Notes under the pieces: generated by a model
Databases searched by the model: none
What the model saw: only the letters and a program-made list of their open reading frames with translations
What the model was told of the DNA's origin: nothing
Shown here: in pieces, positions 25,874 through 35,564 of the stretch
Numbering within the stretch: position 1 is the first letter of the stretch
How the letters are laid out: every line of letters starts with the position of its first letter
DNA from: Longimonas halophila
GTDB taxonomy: Bacteria; Bacteroidota; Rhodothermia; Rhodothermales; Salinibacteraceae
Length of the DNA: 64,000 bases
NCBI RefSeq assembly: GCF_002554705.1
Contig: NZ_PDEP01000002.1
Location: forward strand, 186,001-250,000
Reading direction: 5' to 3'
Translations under genes and position numbers: made by a program

Positions 25874-27790
25874 TTACTTGCGTTGCCGGGCTTCTTTCTG
25901 AGCTTCTTCGGCTTTCTTGAGGAGACGAGCAAACCAGCCGTCGCTGTCGTCGCCGTTCTTGTTGGCCTCAAACCGGGTGTTGGGCTGCTGCTCCTTCTCC
26001 TTATCCAGCTGCCAGTAAATGTATTTCTGCTGCGCCGCCGTAACGACGTTGTAGAACAGGTAGTAGAGGCTCAGCGCCGAGGCGAATCGGTTAAAGATGA
26101 AGAAGATGAAGAACGGTAAGACCCACTGAAAGATCTTCGCCTGGGCCCCGGTGCTGCCGGTGCTGCTCATCTGGATGCGCATCGTAAAGATCATGGCGAT
26201 CCCCATCAGCAGCGTGAAGCCAGCCACGTAGTCGCCGTAGAACGGGATGCTAAACGGAAGCTGTAAAATCGGGTCGGGGGCCGAAAGGTCGGCCGCCCAC
26301 AGGAAACTCTCTTGCCGCAGCTGCACCGACTGCGGGATGTAAAGGTATAGCGCGATGATGATGGGGTACTGCAAAAACATAGGCAGACAGCCGCCAATCG
26401 GGTTCACGCCCGACTCGCGATAGAGCTTCATCATCTCCTCCTGCTGCTTCTCCATGTCGTCCTCGTACTTCTCCTTGATCTTATCCATCTCTGGCTTCAG
26501 ATCTTTCATCTTCGCCATGGAGCGGTACGACGACTTGGTGAGTGGGTATACCACCATTTTGATGAAGATGGCCAGCAGGATGACAACCAGCCCGTAGTTG
26601 GGGAGCACTCCGCCCAGGTAGGTCAGTGCCGGAATGAAGATGAACGTGGCCAGGGGGCGTGTAATCCACTCGAAGATAGCCCAGCCGTAATTCACCATGC
26701 TGTAGAGCTCACGCTCGTACGAGACCAGGTTGTAGTAGTCGATTGGCCCCATGTAGAGGGAGAACGACTGCGTATCAACATCAGAGGTGGCCGGGGGCAT
26801 GAAGAGGCGTGCCGTGGTGCCTTCGCCGCCACGTATGGTTTCGGAGACGCCTTCTTCACGGATGATCTCGGCCCCATCGACAGCCTCTGGACTGTCGGGC
26901 ATGAGCACTGCGGTAAAGTACTTGCTGCGGTGTCCAATCCAGTTTATCGAGCCCGACAGGCGGTTTTCGGCGTATTCGGCGCTATCGTAAACAAGGCGCT
27001 CCAGCGTACCTCCTGAGAAGGCATACACGCCGGAATCAACTCGCTCCCCCTCGGGGTCGTCTTCGGTGAAGGGCACGCCTTGGTCCCACACCAGGTCGTA
27101 GCCATCGCGAGCCGCGTAGGAGCGCGGATTTTGCTGCGCAATCTGCAGGTTGAGGTCGTACGGCTCGGGCGTAAAGGTGTAAGTGTAGCTGAGCTCTCCC
27201 TGGGCGTCTTCTCCCAGCGTAGCGGTGAACGTGAGCGCGACCTCTTCGGAACCGTCTACGCGGAGGGTGTCGGGGGCGTCGGTCTCGAAGTAGAGCGCTC
27301 GCGTATCCACCAGATGGCTGGAGGGCGTCATGAACGACATACCCGGCACGCCACGCCCCGACGTATCCACCACCTGTACCGGCGTTTCGCGGTCAAACTG
27401 CTTGTAATCTGTCAGCGTGAAGCGCTCGATAACGCCGCCGCGCGTAGAGAACTCTGCGGTGTACTGATCGGCCACTACGGTGACTGTGCGCGCCGTGCCC
27501 GACTCGGCGCGAGCCGTGGCTGGGTCGCTTGGGGATTCGACCGGTTCAGGGTCGGAGGCAGAAGCTTCGCTATCGCCTGTGCTATCGGCTGCAGGCAGCG
27601 GCTCTGCTTCTGCCGCTGTCGTGCTGTCGGTAGACTGCTCGGTAGCAGCAGAATCTGCTTCGGGCGTCGGCTCAGACGGTTCGGGGCCGAACCAGACGAG
27701 CCACCCAAACATGATAAGCCCAAAGAGCAGCGTAGCAATGAGGATATTGCGCTGGTCTTCGGAAGACGGTTGGTTGCGCAGCGTAGACAA
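25874..27790 (-). CDS. yidC: Membrane protein insertase YidC
   Basis: A 638-residue insertase that places proteins into the inner membrane, with or without SecYEG. An N-terminal helix (ILIATLLFGLIMFGWLVWF) is followed by an acidic, Ser/Thr/Glu-rich linker (about 35-95), a large periplasmic P1 domain (about 100-370) and the conserved five-helix Oxa1 core. The core includes YGLVVILLAIFIKMVVYPLTK, GGCLPMFLQYPIIIALYLY and YYLFYNVVTAAQQKY. The acidic linker fits a salt-adapted organism. It follows rnpA after 87 bases; no yidD gene is found between them. Confidence 0.97.
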   Translation of the reverse strand: MSTLRNQPSSEDQRNILIATLLFGLIMFGWLVWFGPEPSEPTPEADSAATEQSTDSTTAAEAEPLPAADSTGDSEASASDPEPVESPSDPATARAESGTARTVTVVADQYTAEFSTRGGVIERFTLTDYKQFDRETPVQVVDTSGRGVPGMSFMTPSSHLVDTRALYFETDAPDTLRVDGSEEVALTFTATLGEDAQGELSYTYTFTPEPYDLNLQIAQQNPRSYAARDGYDLVWDQGVPFTEDDPEGERVDSGVYAFSGGTLERLVYDSAEYAENRLSGSINWIGHRSKYFTAVLMPDSPEAVDGAEIIREEGVSETIRGGEGTTARLFMPPATSDVDTQSFSLYMGPIDYYNLVSYERELYSMVNYGWAIFEWITRPLATFIFIPALTYLGGVLPNYGLVVILLAIFIKMVVYPLTKSSYRSMAKMKDLKPEMDKIKEKYEDDMEKQQEEMMKLYRESGVNPIGGCLPMFLQYPIIIALYLYIPQSVQLRQESFLWAADLSAPDPILQLPFSIPFYGDYVAGFTLLMGIAMIFTMRIQMSSTGSTGAQAKIFQWVLPFFIFFIFNRFASALSLYYLFYNVVTAAQQKYIYWQLDKEKEQQPNTRFEANKNGDDSDGWFARLLKKAEEAQKEARQRK

Positions 27791-27877
27791 GGCGACCAGG
27801 GGTGATGGATACGAAAAACAATGACGACGATACCAGTTCGTTACGAACCGGTGGCACCGCCGTGGCGTGGGGAGCCG

Positions 27878-28315
27878 TCAGTCGGCGGAAGACGAGGCGG
27901 GCAGGGCATGTGCTGTGGCGCGGAGCACCCGGGGCACATCAAGAGGGATGCGCGTACGCGCTTGCTCGGGGCGTCCGCGGAAGAGCAGCATCGCAATGAG
28001 CGGCGGGGCATCCGCAGGCAAGGCCTCGCGCAGCGTGTGCTGATGAAGGCGATAGGCTTCGCGCAGGTACCGGCGGGTCTGGGTGCGCTGCACATTGGTG
28101 GCGTATGTGCGCCCCGGAGCAAAGCCCACCTGAAGCGGCACGTCGTAGCCAACTTCCTCGCGCGATGCCCACCGGTATACCAAGCGCACCGTGCCACGGG
28201 CTACTGTGTGCACATCATCGCGCGAACGATCAAACAGCGACGCAATAAGGCGCCGCCGCTTCAACCGATGCGTGCGTGGAAACGTATAGCGACGGTCGGA
28301 AGCAGGCGGCGACAT
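27878..28315 (-). CDS. rnpA: Ribonuclease P protein component
   Basis: A 145-residue basic protein that helps the RNase P RNA process pre-tRNA 5' ends. The N-terminal RYTFPRTHRLKRRRLIASLF is typical, as is the later GFAPGRTYATNVQRTQTRRYLREAYR block, which corresponds to the RNR motif region although the exact RNR triplet is changed. ATG at 28315 or 28321 can serve. It follows rpmH after 35 bases on the same strand, the near-universal gene order. Confidence 0.9.
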   Translation of the reverse strand: MSPPASDRRYTFPRTHRLKRRRLIASLFDRSRDDVHTVARGTVRLVYRWASREEVGYDVPLQVGFAPGRTYATNVQRTQTRRYLREAYRLHQHTLREALPADAPPLIAMLLFRGRPEQARTRIPLDVPRVLRATAHALPASSSAD

Positions 28316-28350
28316 AGGCACTCAGCACAACGAAACAACGTGCGGGCCCG

Positions 28351-28515
28351 CTACACAGGCTTGCCCGAGGACTTATCGCTCACCGTCAGGTTCTTACGCC
28401 CTTTTTTGCGGCGGCGCTTCAGAATCTTACGTCCGTTCTTGGTTTTCATCCGCTTGCGGAAGCCGTGCTTGTTCTTCCGCTTCTTGCGACTGGGTTGGTA
28501 CGTGCGTTTTGGCAT
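28351..28515 (-). CDS. rpmH: 50S ribosomal protein L34
   Basis: A 54-residue, very basic protein. The start [20 protein letters not shown] and the [20 protein letters not shown] end are diagnostic for L34. It is slightly longer than the usual 44-50 residues, with a SDKSSGKPV tail. It is the first gene of rpmH-rnpA-yidC-mnmE on the minus strand. Confidence 0.98.
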   Translation of the reverse strand: MPKRTYQPSRKKRKNKHGFRKRMKTKNGRKILKRRRKKGRKNLTVSDKSSGKPV

Positions 28516-28713
28516 AACAGAAGCCGTGGGTAGATGATCGCATACAACGATAGGCGACAGATTACAACGGCACACCCCATAAGTTGTTTGGCTTATGCCG
28601 TGCGAAGAGATCGCCAAAACGCCATGCTCCCCCGATATCTGCTGGGAACGGTACCCTACCATTTTGCATTATACGTGCTGCTTGTGCATACTGCACCGCA
28701 CACAAGAAAACAT

Positions 28714-28788
28714 GGGTCCTTAGCTCAGTTGGTTTAGAGCGCCTGCCTTACAAGCAGGAGGTCCTTGGTTCGAATCCAAGAGGACCCA
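28714..28788 (+). tRNA. tRNA-Val (anticodon TAC)
   Basis: A 75-base cloverleaf. The acceptor stem is GGGTCCT/AGGACCC, the D arm contains TAGCTCAGTTGGTTTAGAGC, the anticodon stem CTGCC/GGCAG-type arms hold the loop CTTACAA with anticodon TAC, and the T arm is CTTGG TTCGAAT CCAAG. The discriminator base is A, and CCA is not encoded. Confidence 0.96.
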
Positions 28789-29207
28789 CAGGGCACTTCT
28801 CTCTACACAGCATTTCCCTAAGTCTCTACCGAACAGCCCCTTGGCAGAGCGCGAACATGGCGTAGGTAGAACAACACGCTGCCCCTGCCCGGTGTGCGTT
28901 CGTTCTGTGTAGATGGCTGTGGGCACTGATGAATGAGGAATCTAAGCCTCGCACCCTGGATGCAAGCCGGTGGGTCCTGATAGGCTTCTGTGAAGGATAC
29001 ATCGCTCCGCATATCCGCCACGATCCCTTGGTTGCGACTGTTTTGTGCAATCAATGGCCCCTCCACTGGACCTCCACACTGCTACTATGTATATTAGGCG
29101 GTCCGTCGCATTATGGTAACGGTTCCTAAAGCAGCAGTGCGCGCCGGAGCACAAGCGGCGATGCTTCGCCCTGCAAGCGGCTGCGCTCTCTCTACGCTCT
29201 TGTTGGC
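28789..29207. other. Intergenic stretch upstream of the sensor kinase
   Basis: About 419 bases without supported genes. A mildly AT-rich patch near 29080-29100 may hold the kinase promoter. Confidence 0.4.
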
Positions 29208-32200
29208 ATGGCCTCCCGACACAACCCCGACCGGCTCCGTGCAGTGCAGCGCTACACCGTGCTCGATGCAGAAGCTCAACCTGCTCTTGACCGCATTGTG
29301 CGGCTGGCACAGCATAGCAGCAGTGCTCCGGTGGCAACGCTTACCCTGGTTGGAGCCAAGCGTGTCTCGCTCCTGGCGCACATCGGACTCACGGAAGCCA
29401 CAGCATCTGCCTACCGCACGCAGGCGTTTGCTCCTCTGGTGGTCGACCGCAACGACCTGGTGATTATCCCCAACCTGACAGCCGATGACCGCCTTGCCGG
29501 CCACCCGCTGGTCACCGAGTCGCCGCATCTGCGCTTCTACGCAGGCGTGCCCCTCACAAGTCCCAAGGGGCATGTGCTGGGCGCACTGAGCCTGCTCGGT
29601 ACCACGCCTGGCACGCTCTCTGATGCCAATGCCACCATGCTGCGCGACCTGGCTGCGCTGGCCGAGCACGAGATGGCGCATCATGTGCTGCCCCACGCAC
29701 ACGCTACCATCCTCGAAAGCATCAGCGACGCATTTTTTGCGGTGGATACGCAGTGGTGCTTCACCTATCTGAACGACCGTGCCGAGCAGCTACTCAATCG
29801 CCCCCGCGAAGACCTGCTCGGACGCAACGTGTGGGACGAATTTCCCGAGGCTGTCGACCTGGAGTTCTATACGGCGTATCACAATGCCATCGAGACGCAG
29901 GAGAGTGTTCATTTTGAGGCGTACTTCCCACCGCTCGGCACGTGGTTTCAGGTCAATGCGTATCCGTTCGAGGGCGGCCTGTCGGTCTACTTCGACGACA
30001 TCACCGAACAGCGTGAGCTTGAAGACACGCTGCGCCGCCAACAAGCCGAGGCGCGCCTGCTCTTCGACGCCAATCCGCTGCCTATGTGGGTCTACGACCC
30101 CGACACGCTGCGCTTTCTGGATGTAAACGAGGCTGCCCAGCGCGTCTATGGATACAGCGAGACCGACTTCCAGGCTATGACGATCCTCGACATTCGTCCC
30201 AAAGACGAGATCAACCGCCTCTACAACTACCTGGACACCGACCGCCCGGACCTGCGCTCAGCCCCTGGCGTGTGGACGCATCAGCGCGCCGACGGCTCTA
30301 CGCTGAAGGTAGAAATTACGTCGTCGACAGTTGAATTTGAGGGATGCGACGCGGTTCTCGTTACCGTAAACGACGTAACGGGACAGCATGAGGCTCAGCA
30401 AGCCCTTCGCGAGCGCGAGTCGCTCATCACCTCCATCAACGAAAACATTGCCGAAGGGCTCTACCGTGCCTCAACGGAAGACGGACTCGTCTACGTGAAC
30501 GATGCGTTTGTGCAGCTCTTTGGATACGAGAGTGCCGAGGAGATGCGGAGCCTCTCTGACCTTACAGTGCTCTATGCGGATCCAGAAGAGCGCTTTGCAT
30601 TCGTTGACCAGGCCCACAACCAGGGCTATCTGCGCAACCAGGAAATCAAATTTCGGCGCGCCGACGGCTCCACGTTCTGGGGGCTTCTTAGCGCCAGCGT
30701 GACGCACAACGACGACGGTACAGTGCAATACCGCGACGGGTCGGTGCTAAACATCGATGCTCGCAAGGCTGCTGAGCAGAAGCTTCGCCGCCGCGAGGAA
30801 TACCTAACCGTTACCCTCAACTCCATTGGCGATGCCGTCATTGCAACCGACCCCGAAGGCCGCGTTACCGAGATGAACAGCGTGGCCGAAACGCTTACCG
30901 GCTGGCCTGCCGAGGATGCTCTCGGACGTCCGCTGCCGGTTGTGTTTCCGATTCATAATGCACACACTGGCGCGCCGGTCGAGAGTCCGGTAGACAAGGT
31001 GCTTCGCGAGGGTCAGATTGTCGGGCTCGCCAATCATACTGTGCTCACCGCGCGCGATGGCGCCACGTATCAGATTGCCGACAGCGCCGCCCCCATCCGT
31101 GCTGACGACGACGGTCCGCTGCTGGGCGTGGTGCTTGTCTTCCGCAATGTGACAGCAGAATACAAACGACAAGCCGAAATAGAGGCTGAACGCCGTCGCC
31201 TGAAGCTGGCACTGCGTGGGGGCGATCTGGGGCTGTGGGACTGGAACCTGGACACCGGCTATGTGCACTACAATGACCGCTGGGCAGAGATGCTGGGCTA
31301 CGATCCCAACGATATTGCTCCAACCGCCGATGCCTTCCGCGACCGCGTGCACCCCGATGATCGCCCGCGCGTCTTCGATGCCATTGATGCCCACCTTGCT
31401 GGCGAGACCGACTTTGTAGATCTGGAGATTCGGATGCGTGCCCGCGACGGCTCCTGGCGATGGGTGCTGGACCGGGGCCAGATTGTGGAGCGGCATTCCG
31501 ATGGCTCGGCCAAACGCATTGTTGGCACCCACCTTGACATCACCGAGCGCAAGGAGCGTGAAAAAGCACTCCATCATGCCAATGTAATGATGGAGCAGGC
31601 CCAGGCTGTCGCCGAAATGGGCAGTGGGGTGTGGGACCTTGAACACAGTACGGTCCACCTTTCCCCCGAAGCGCAGCGCCTGCTCGGGCTCGATACCGAC
31701 ACATGCAGCATTGATGCGTTCCTTGACTTGGTGCACCCTGATGACCGCGCGCAGCTCATACAAGGCGCCGAGCAGCTTGAATCGGGCGAGGATGCTCACA
31801 GCGAATACCGCCTGCACCCAAAAAATACAGACAACATTCGGTGGATTCGAGGTCGCTCGCGGGTTACCCAGTTCAACGACAACGGCGAGCCCACACGCAT
31901 CTTGGGCATTTTACTCGATATCACAAAGCAAAAACATACAACTCAGGCTCTGTCGCGCCAGAAGCGCTTGCTGGATACAATTATCGACAGCCTGCCTGGC
32001 ATTTTCTACCTATTCGACGAGAAGGGCCAGTTTCTGCGGTGGAATGAGAACTTCGAATCGGTCACAGGCTACTCGTCCGACGAACTGGCCGCATTGGATC
32101 CAGTCGACTTGTTTGAAGGGCACGACCGCATTCACGTTACAAAGCGTACCGAACATGTGCTGAAACATGGCCATGCCAGCACTTCAGCAACGCTGCTGTC

Positions 32201-33539
32201 GAAGTCGGGCACTCGTACGCCCTACTTGTTCACCGGCAGCCGTTTGCATATCGATGGCACGCGCTGCGTGGTGGGCATGGGCATCGACATCACCAGCCGA
32301 AAGCAAGCCCAGGCTGCTCTTCAGGAGCGTGAACAGCGCGTCGAGGCGTTCTATGATGCGATGAGCGACCTCACCCAGGCCGAAACAGCCACCATGCTGG
32401 CCGAACGCGTCTGCACGCTCATCACCGATACGCTTCAGTATCCCATCTGTGCAATTCGGTACGACCGAAACGGCCAGCTTGTACCTGTGGCGATATCGCC
32501 CGGCTCCGAAGCCATCATGGGAGGGGCGCGGCCGTCGTACTCCGTTAACGGCCTTGGCGCAGTGGTGCGCGCCTACCGCCACCAGACCACCATCCGCTAC
32601 AGCGGCACCAACCCCCAGCATTCGATTCAGTCACCCGGCAACGTGCGGTCGGCGGTGTACGTACCGATTGGCACGCATGGCACGATCTCGGTTGCGAGCC
32701 CCTCGCCCGATGGGGTCGCCTCGTTCGACACGAAGCTCCTTGAGATCCTGTCTCATAACATGGCGAGCATCCTCGACCGCATTGAGCGCGAAGCAGACTT
32801 GCGCGCGGCTCGCGACGAGGCTGAAGAGATGAATCGCCTAAAGTCGGCGTTCCTTGCGAACATGAGCCACGAAATCCGCACGCCACTTACTTCTATCATC
32901 GGCTTCTCAGAGATTCTGCGCGACGAGGCCGACGACTCAACCGAGCGGTTCGCTAACCTGATTCATACCAGCAGTCAGCGCCTCATGGAGACCCTCAAGT
33001 CGGTGCTCGACCTGTCGAAGCTCGAAGCCGGAGCGATGGATCTCTCTCCCAAACCCGTACAGGTGGATGCGGAGGTGCAGAGCACAGTGGACCTGTTTCA
33101 GCCGCGTGCCTCGGCGCAAGATGTCACCCTCACAACGCATGGCGTGGATGCTAAATGCCGTGCCGTGCTCGATAAGAGCGCCCTCGACCGCGTGCTCAGC
33201 AACATGATCAGCAACGCGATCAAGTTTACCCCCAGCGGCGGATCGGTTGATGTGTACTTGCACCCAACGCCCGACGCTATCGAAATCGCGGTGGCCGACA
33301 CGGGCGTTGGGATCGACGAGGCGTTCCTGCCGGATCTGTTTGAGGCGTTCACGCAAGAGTCCACGGGCAACACGCGCGCCTTCGAGGGCAGCGGGCTCGG
33401 CCTGGCCATCACCAAACGCCTGGTGGACCTGATGGGTGGTACCATCTCCGTCGAGAGCACGAAAGGCGAGGGCACCACGTTTACCGTGCGCCTGCCGCGC
33501 GAATCATCGGCACGGCCTGAAGGCGCCAGCATCGCGTAG
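29208..33539 (+). CDS. Multi-PAS/GAF sensor histidine kinase
   Basis: A 1,443-residue kinase with no membrane segment. In order it shows an N-terminal GAF domain (about 10-160) and seven PAS-like units starting near residues 165, 283, 402, 528, 662, 797 and 918. Several of these end in the PAC-type motif (VFRNVTAEYKRQAEIE, HLDITERKEREK, LLDITKQKHTTQ). A second GAF domain (about 1055-1195), a HisKA domain with ANMSHEIRTPL (phospho-acceptor His1221) and a HATPase with NMISNAIKFTPSGG, DTGVGI and GSGLGLAI follow. There is no receiver domain. No response regulator is nearby, so it is an orphan kinase. The many PAS units suggest sensing of redox, light or ligands inside the cell. Confidence 0.93.
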   Translation: MASRHNPDRLRAVQRYTVLDAEAQPALDRIVRLAQHSSSAPVATLTLVGAKRVSLLAHIGLTEATASAYRTQAFAPLVVDRNDLVIIPNLTADDRLAGHPLVTESPHLRFYAGVPLTSPKGHVLGALSLLGTTPGTLSDANATMLRDLAALAEHEMAHHVLPHAHATILESISDAFFAVDTQWCFTYLNDRAEQLLNRPREDLLGRNVWDEFPEAVDLEFYTAYHNAIETQESVHFEAYFPPLGTWFQVNAYPFEGGLSVYFDDITEQRELEDTLRRQQAEARLLFDANPLPMWVYDPDTLRFLDVNEAAQRVYGYSETDFQAMTILDIRPKDEINRLYNYLDTDRPDLRSAPGVWTHQRADGSTLKVEITSSTVEFEGCDAVLVTVNDVTGQHEAQQALRERESLITSINENIAEGLYRASTEDGLVYVNDAFVQLFGYESAEEMRSLSDLTVLYADPEERFAFVDQAHNQGYLRNQEIKFRRADGSTFWGLLSASVTHNDDGTVQYRDGSVLNIDARKAAEQKLRRREEYLTVTLNSIGDAVIATDPEGRVTEMNSVAETLTGWPAEDALGRPLPVVFPIHNAHTGAPVESPVDKVLREGQIVGLANHTVLTARDGATYQIADSAAPIRADDDGPLLGVVLVFRNVTAEYKRQAEIEAERRRLKLALRGGDLGLWDWNLDTGYVHYNDRWAEMLGYDPNDIAPTADAFRDRVHPDDRPRVFDAIDAHLAGETDFVDLEIRMRARDGSWRWVLDRGQIVERHSDGSAKRIVGTHLDITERKEREKALHHANVMMEQAQAVAEMGSGVWDLEHSTVHLSPEAQRLLGLDTDTCSIDAFLDLVHPDDRAQLIQGAEQLESGEDAHSEYRLHPKNTDNIRWIRGRSRVTQFNDNGEPTRILGILLDITKQKHTTQALSRQKRLLDTIIDSLPGIFYLFDEKGQFLRWNENFESVTGYSSDELAALDPVDLFEGHDRIHVTKRTEHVLKHGHASTSATLLSKSGTRTPYLFTGSRLHIDGTRCVVGMGIDITSRKQAQAALQEREQRVEAFYDAMSDLTQAETATMLAERVCTLITDTLQYPICAIRYDRNGQLVPVAISPGSEAIMGGARPSYSVNGLGAVVRAYRHQTTIRYSGTNPQHSIQSPGNVRSAVYVPIGTHGTISVASPSPDGVASFDTKLLEILSHNMASILDRIEREADLRAARDEAEEMNRLKSAFLANMSHEIRTPLTSIIGFSEILRDEADDSTERFANLIHTSSQRLMETLKSVLDLSKLEAGAMDLSPKPVQVDAEVQSTVDLFQPRASAQDVTLTTHGVDAKCRAVLDKSALDRVLSNMISNAIKFTPSGGSVDVYLHPTPDAIEIAVADTGVGIDEAFLPDLFEAFTQESTGNTRAFEGSGLGLAITKRLVDLMGGTISVESTKGEGTTFTVRLPRESSARPEGASIA

Positions 33540-33543
33540 TTCC

Positions 33544-33936
33544 CTACCGCACCGGGGACAGCCCCGATGCATCAACACGGGCTTTGCATGTTTCTATGTT
33601 CTCGCATTCCCAGTTGAGCGAGGTCCAGGCGGTGCCTTCGATCCCTTCCAGTTCGAAGCCGCCGTCGATGCTTGAAAGTGCAAACAGGAAGCGATTGGCC
33701 TCTTCGGCCTCAGTCATGCCAAAGTAGTTGACCTTGACGCCGTTGTGGCCTGCCCAGCTTAGCGTCTCCCACGCACAGCCTGCGTTACAGGTCAACGCAA
33801 AGCCGTCGTCGGTCGGTTCGACAACGATATCAAACTCAGCAAGCGATGACTGCGCAGCGGCCTGGGGCGTGATTGCACACGCGGCAACCATGAGAAGCGC
33901 GCCGATAGCGATGGAGCGGGCTGTGGATAGAATCAT
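33544..33936 (-). CDS. Small secreted protein of unknown function
   Basis: A 130-residue protein with a Sec-type signal (MVAACAITPQAAAQ) that is probably cut after AAAQ. The mature part of about 100 residues is acidic, with four cysteines in two pairs (CNAGC and CENIETC) that could form disulfides, and conserved-looking Trp residues (WETLSWAGHNG, WTSLNWEC). I do not recognise the family. It ends four bases from the end of the sensor kinase gene, tail to tail. Confidence 0.75.
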   Translation of the reverse strand: MILSTARSIAIGALLMVAACAITPQAAAQSSLAEFDIVVEPTDDGFALTCNAGCAWETLSWAGHNGVKVNYFGMTEAEEANRFLFALSSIDGGFELEGIEGTAWTSLNWECENIETCKARVDASGLSPVR

Positions 33937-34443
33937 GATAAAGTGGGCTTCAATTGCAGAAATTAAGATTATGATGAGTGGCGGGACCCAATTTTATCCT
34001 GGCATGACTGTCATCACGGGAACGGAGCAAGCGCAGAAGACAGTCCTGATTTGAAGGCACGCCGGAAGCTGCGTACGGGCGATTGAGCCTCTTCAGTGCA
34101 CATCGGTTCAATGGGACGCCTACCGGCGTGGGGCCCTTTTGTCTTGATACAAAAGGGACTTCAACTTCTTCAAGGCCAATCCCGTGATACGAGCGGCCCT
34201 ATCATTCCGTGGGAAATCAACGGTCGATTGGAAAACGAGGGGTTCCAGAGGCAACTTATCAGAGGAGTCGCACAGGACGAAATCAGGCAGGACAGACAAG
34301 AAAAGCGCGTTTCTACCACGTCCACCTGATATGCACGTAGTATATGCGTTCATCAAATTGAAGTCAAGGGCACTTTCTGGCGTCCCAATCCGGTCTGGAA
34401 CGCGATGCACTTAAAAACGCCATGTACTTCAAAGAACGAAAGA
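33937..34443. other. Intergenic region with one hairpin
   Basis: About 507 bases. Apart from the hairpin at 34135-34158, no RNA or gene is recognised. A minus-strand frame at 34120-34410 has no domain and starts in repeat-like DNA, so I do not call it. Confidence 0.45.
34135..34158. repeat. Hairpin with a 9-bp stem
   Basis: CCCTTTTGT and ACAAAAGGG flank a six-base loop. The plus strand continues ACTTCAACTTCTT, which is not a T-run. Similar short palindromes are common in intergenic DNA of this group, but only one copy is here. Confidence 0.6.
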
Positions 34444-35445
34444 TCACTCTTCGGTCAGCACCACAAAGTCGCCTTTGCCGGTGTGAGTGTTGGCGTTGAA
34501 GGTGTCGGGATCGGATACGGCGTCGAAGTAGACCGTGAGTTGGCGGGTGCCGGGGCGGTAGTGCACAAGGGATTCGGGCGTGCCGGTGCGCTCGGCGATG
34601 TGGAAGCGTCCGGTGAGGTGAACAACCAGCGCGTTCGGCTGGCGCAGCAGGTGCTCGGCGATGGTGTAGGCCATCGTGGCATCCCACAGCATCTGCGCAT
34701 CGAGCAGGCGGGTCAGGCCGCTACCGTGTCCGGGTGGCATGGTGGCGTCTGTGGTGTCGGAGCCTGGTGTATCCGCGTCGGTCGTGTCGGCGGGGGCGTG
34801 GTTGCTGCCGTGCATTCCTCCACTCATCTGAGCCATGAAGCGGCTTCGGTACGCCTGGCTGGGTTCGGGGTAGGGGCGCGGGGCCAGCCAGCGGTCGGCG
34901 TGGGGCGGCAGATCGTCGAGGACGGCGCGTCCGCGGTCGGCCACACGGTTTACATAGCGGCGCGGCGCGTTGGCGGCCAGCACGGGGGCATTATGGGCCC
35001 GGGCGGTGTCGACCAACGAATGGTAGTCGCGCTCGTAGGTACTCCACGGGCGGCTGGCCCGCAGAAAGTGATCTTGGGAGATGTATCCGCTCAGGTATTC
35101 GTTGAGCACGGGCTGTACATCGCGCTCAAACATTTCGAGCGAGAGCGCCGCAGGCCGATCGGTCGCTAACGCGCGCTGCCAGAGCGTGTCTTGCAGGGCA
35201 TGGATAGGGGCGTGGCCGTGCACCTCGCCCAGGAGCACAACATCAACGGTGTCGAGGCTGGATACAATGTCGCTGAGGGCAGCACGCTCTCCGTCTGCGG
35301 TGTAGACCTGGTAGGTCGTGTCGGCGACTGTGGAGGCTGCGAACGCTGATCTCGATGTCGCCGCCGCTTCGTATCCCCCTAACCCTGTTGCGGACAGCAG
35401 CAGAAGCGCTGCGAAAACGAGGGGCTGAACAGCACGACGAAGCAT
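34444..35445 (-). CDS. ChaN family (DUF399) exported protein
   Basis: A 333-residue protein with an N-terminal signal (PLVFAALLLLSATGLGG). The ChaN/DUF399 core is seen in VVLLGEVHGHAPIHALQ, LSLEMFERDVQPVLNEYLSG and WSTYERDYHSLVDTARAHNAPVLAANAPRR. ChaN proteins bind haem and are linked to iron uptake. A His/Asp/Thr-rich, low-complexity insert (about 210-240, GGMHGSNHAPADTTDADTPG) is unusual. The C-terminal LVVHLTGRFHIAERTGTPE is also conserved. It stands alone. Confidence 0.87.
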   Translation of the reverse strand: MLRRAVQPLVFAALLLLSATGLGGYEAAATSRSAFAASTVADTTYQVYTADGERAALSDIVSSLDTVDVVLLGEVHGHAPIHALQDTLWQRALATDRPAALSLEMFERDVQPVLNEYLSGYISQDHFLRASRPWSTYERDYHSLVDTARAHNAPVLAANAPRRYVNRVADRGRAVLDDLPPHADRWLAPRPYPEPSQAYRSRFMAQMSGGMHGSNHAPADTTDADTPGSDTTDATMPPGHGSGLTRLLDAQMLWDATMAYTIAEHLLRQPNALVVHLTGRFHIAERTGTPESLVHYRPGTRQLTVYFDAVSDPDTFNANTHTGKGDFVVLTEE

Positions 35446-35500
35446 GACGACTGGGCGTGGGTTTCAAGGCATCTGAAGTGCAGGGGTGGTGCCCATCATG

Positions 35501-35553
35501 AAGGAGATCTTTCGGCTCCTGCCGACGGGCATCGGCATTCGCTCAAGATGACA
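35501..35553. repeat. Intergenic repeat, family C copy
   Basis: On the minus strand it starts TGTCATCTTGAGCG and ends CCGAAAGATCTCC, as in the left half of the element at 9719-9848. The middle holds GCCGATGCCCGTCGGC, a small inner palindrome. Confidence 0.65.
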
Positions 35554-35564
35554 GGGTTGGGTAG

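Noticed and set aside
27791-27877. A yidD gene between rnpA and yidC
   Set aside because: The 87-base gap is too short for yidD and no matching motif is found there.
34120-34410. A 96-codon minus-strand frame
   Set aside because: It ends inside a hairpin repeat and has no domain; it looks like repeat DNA read by chance.
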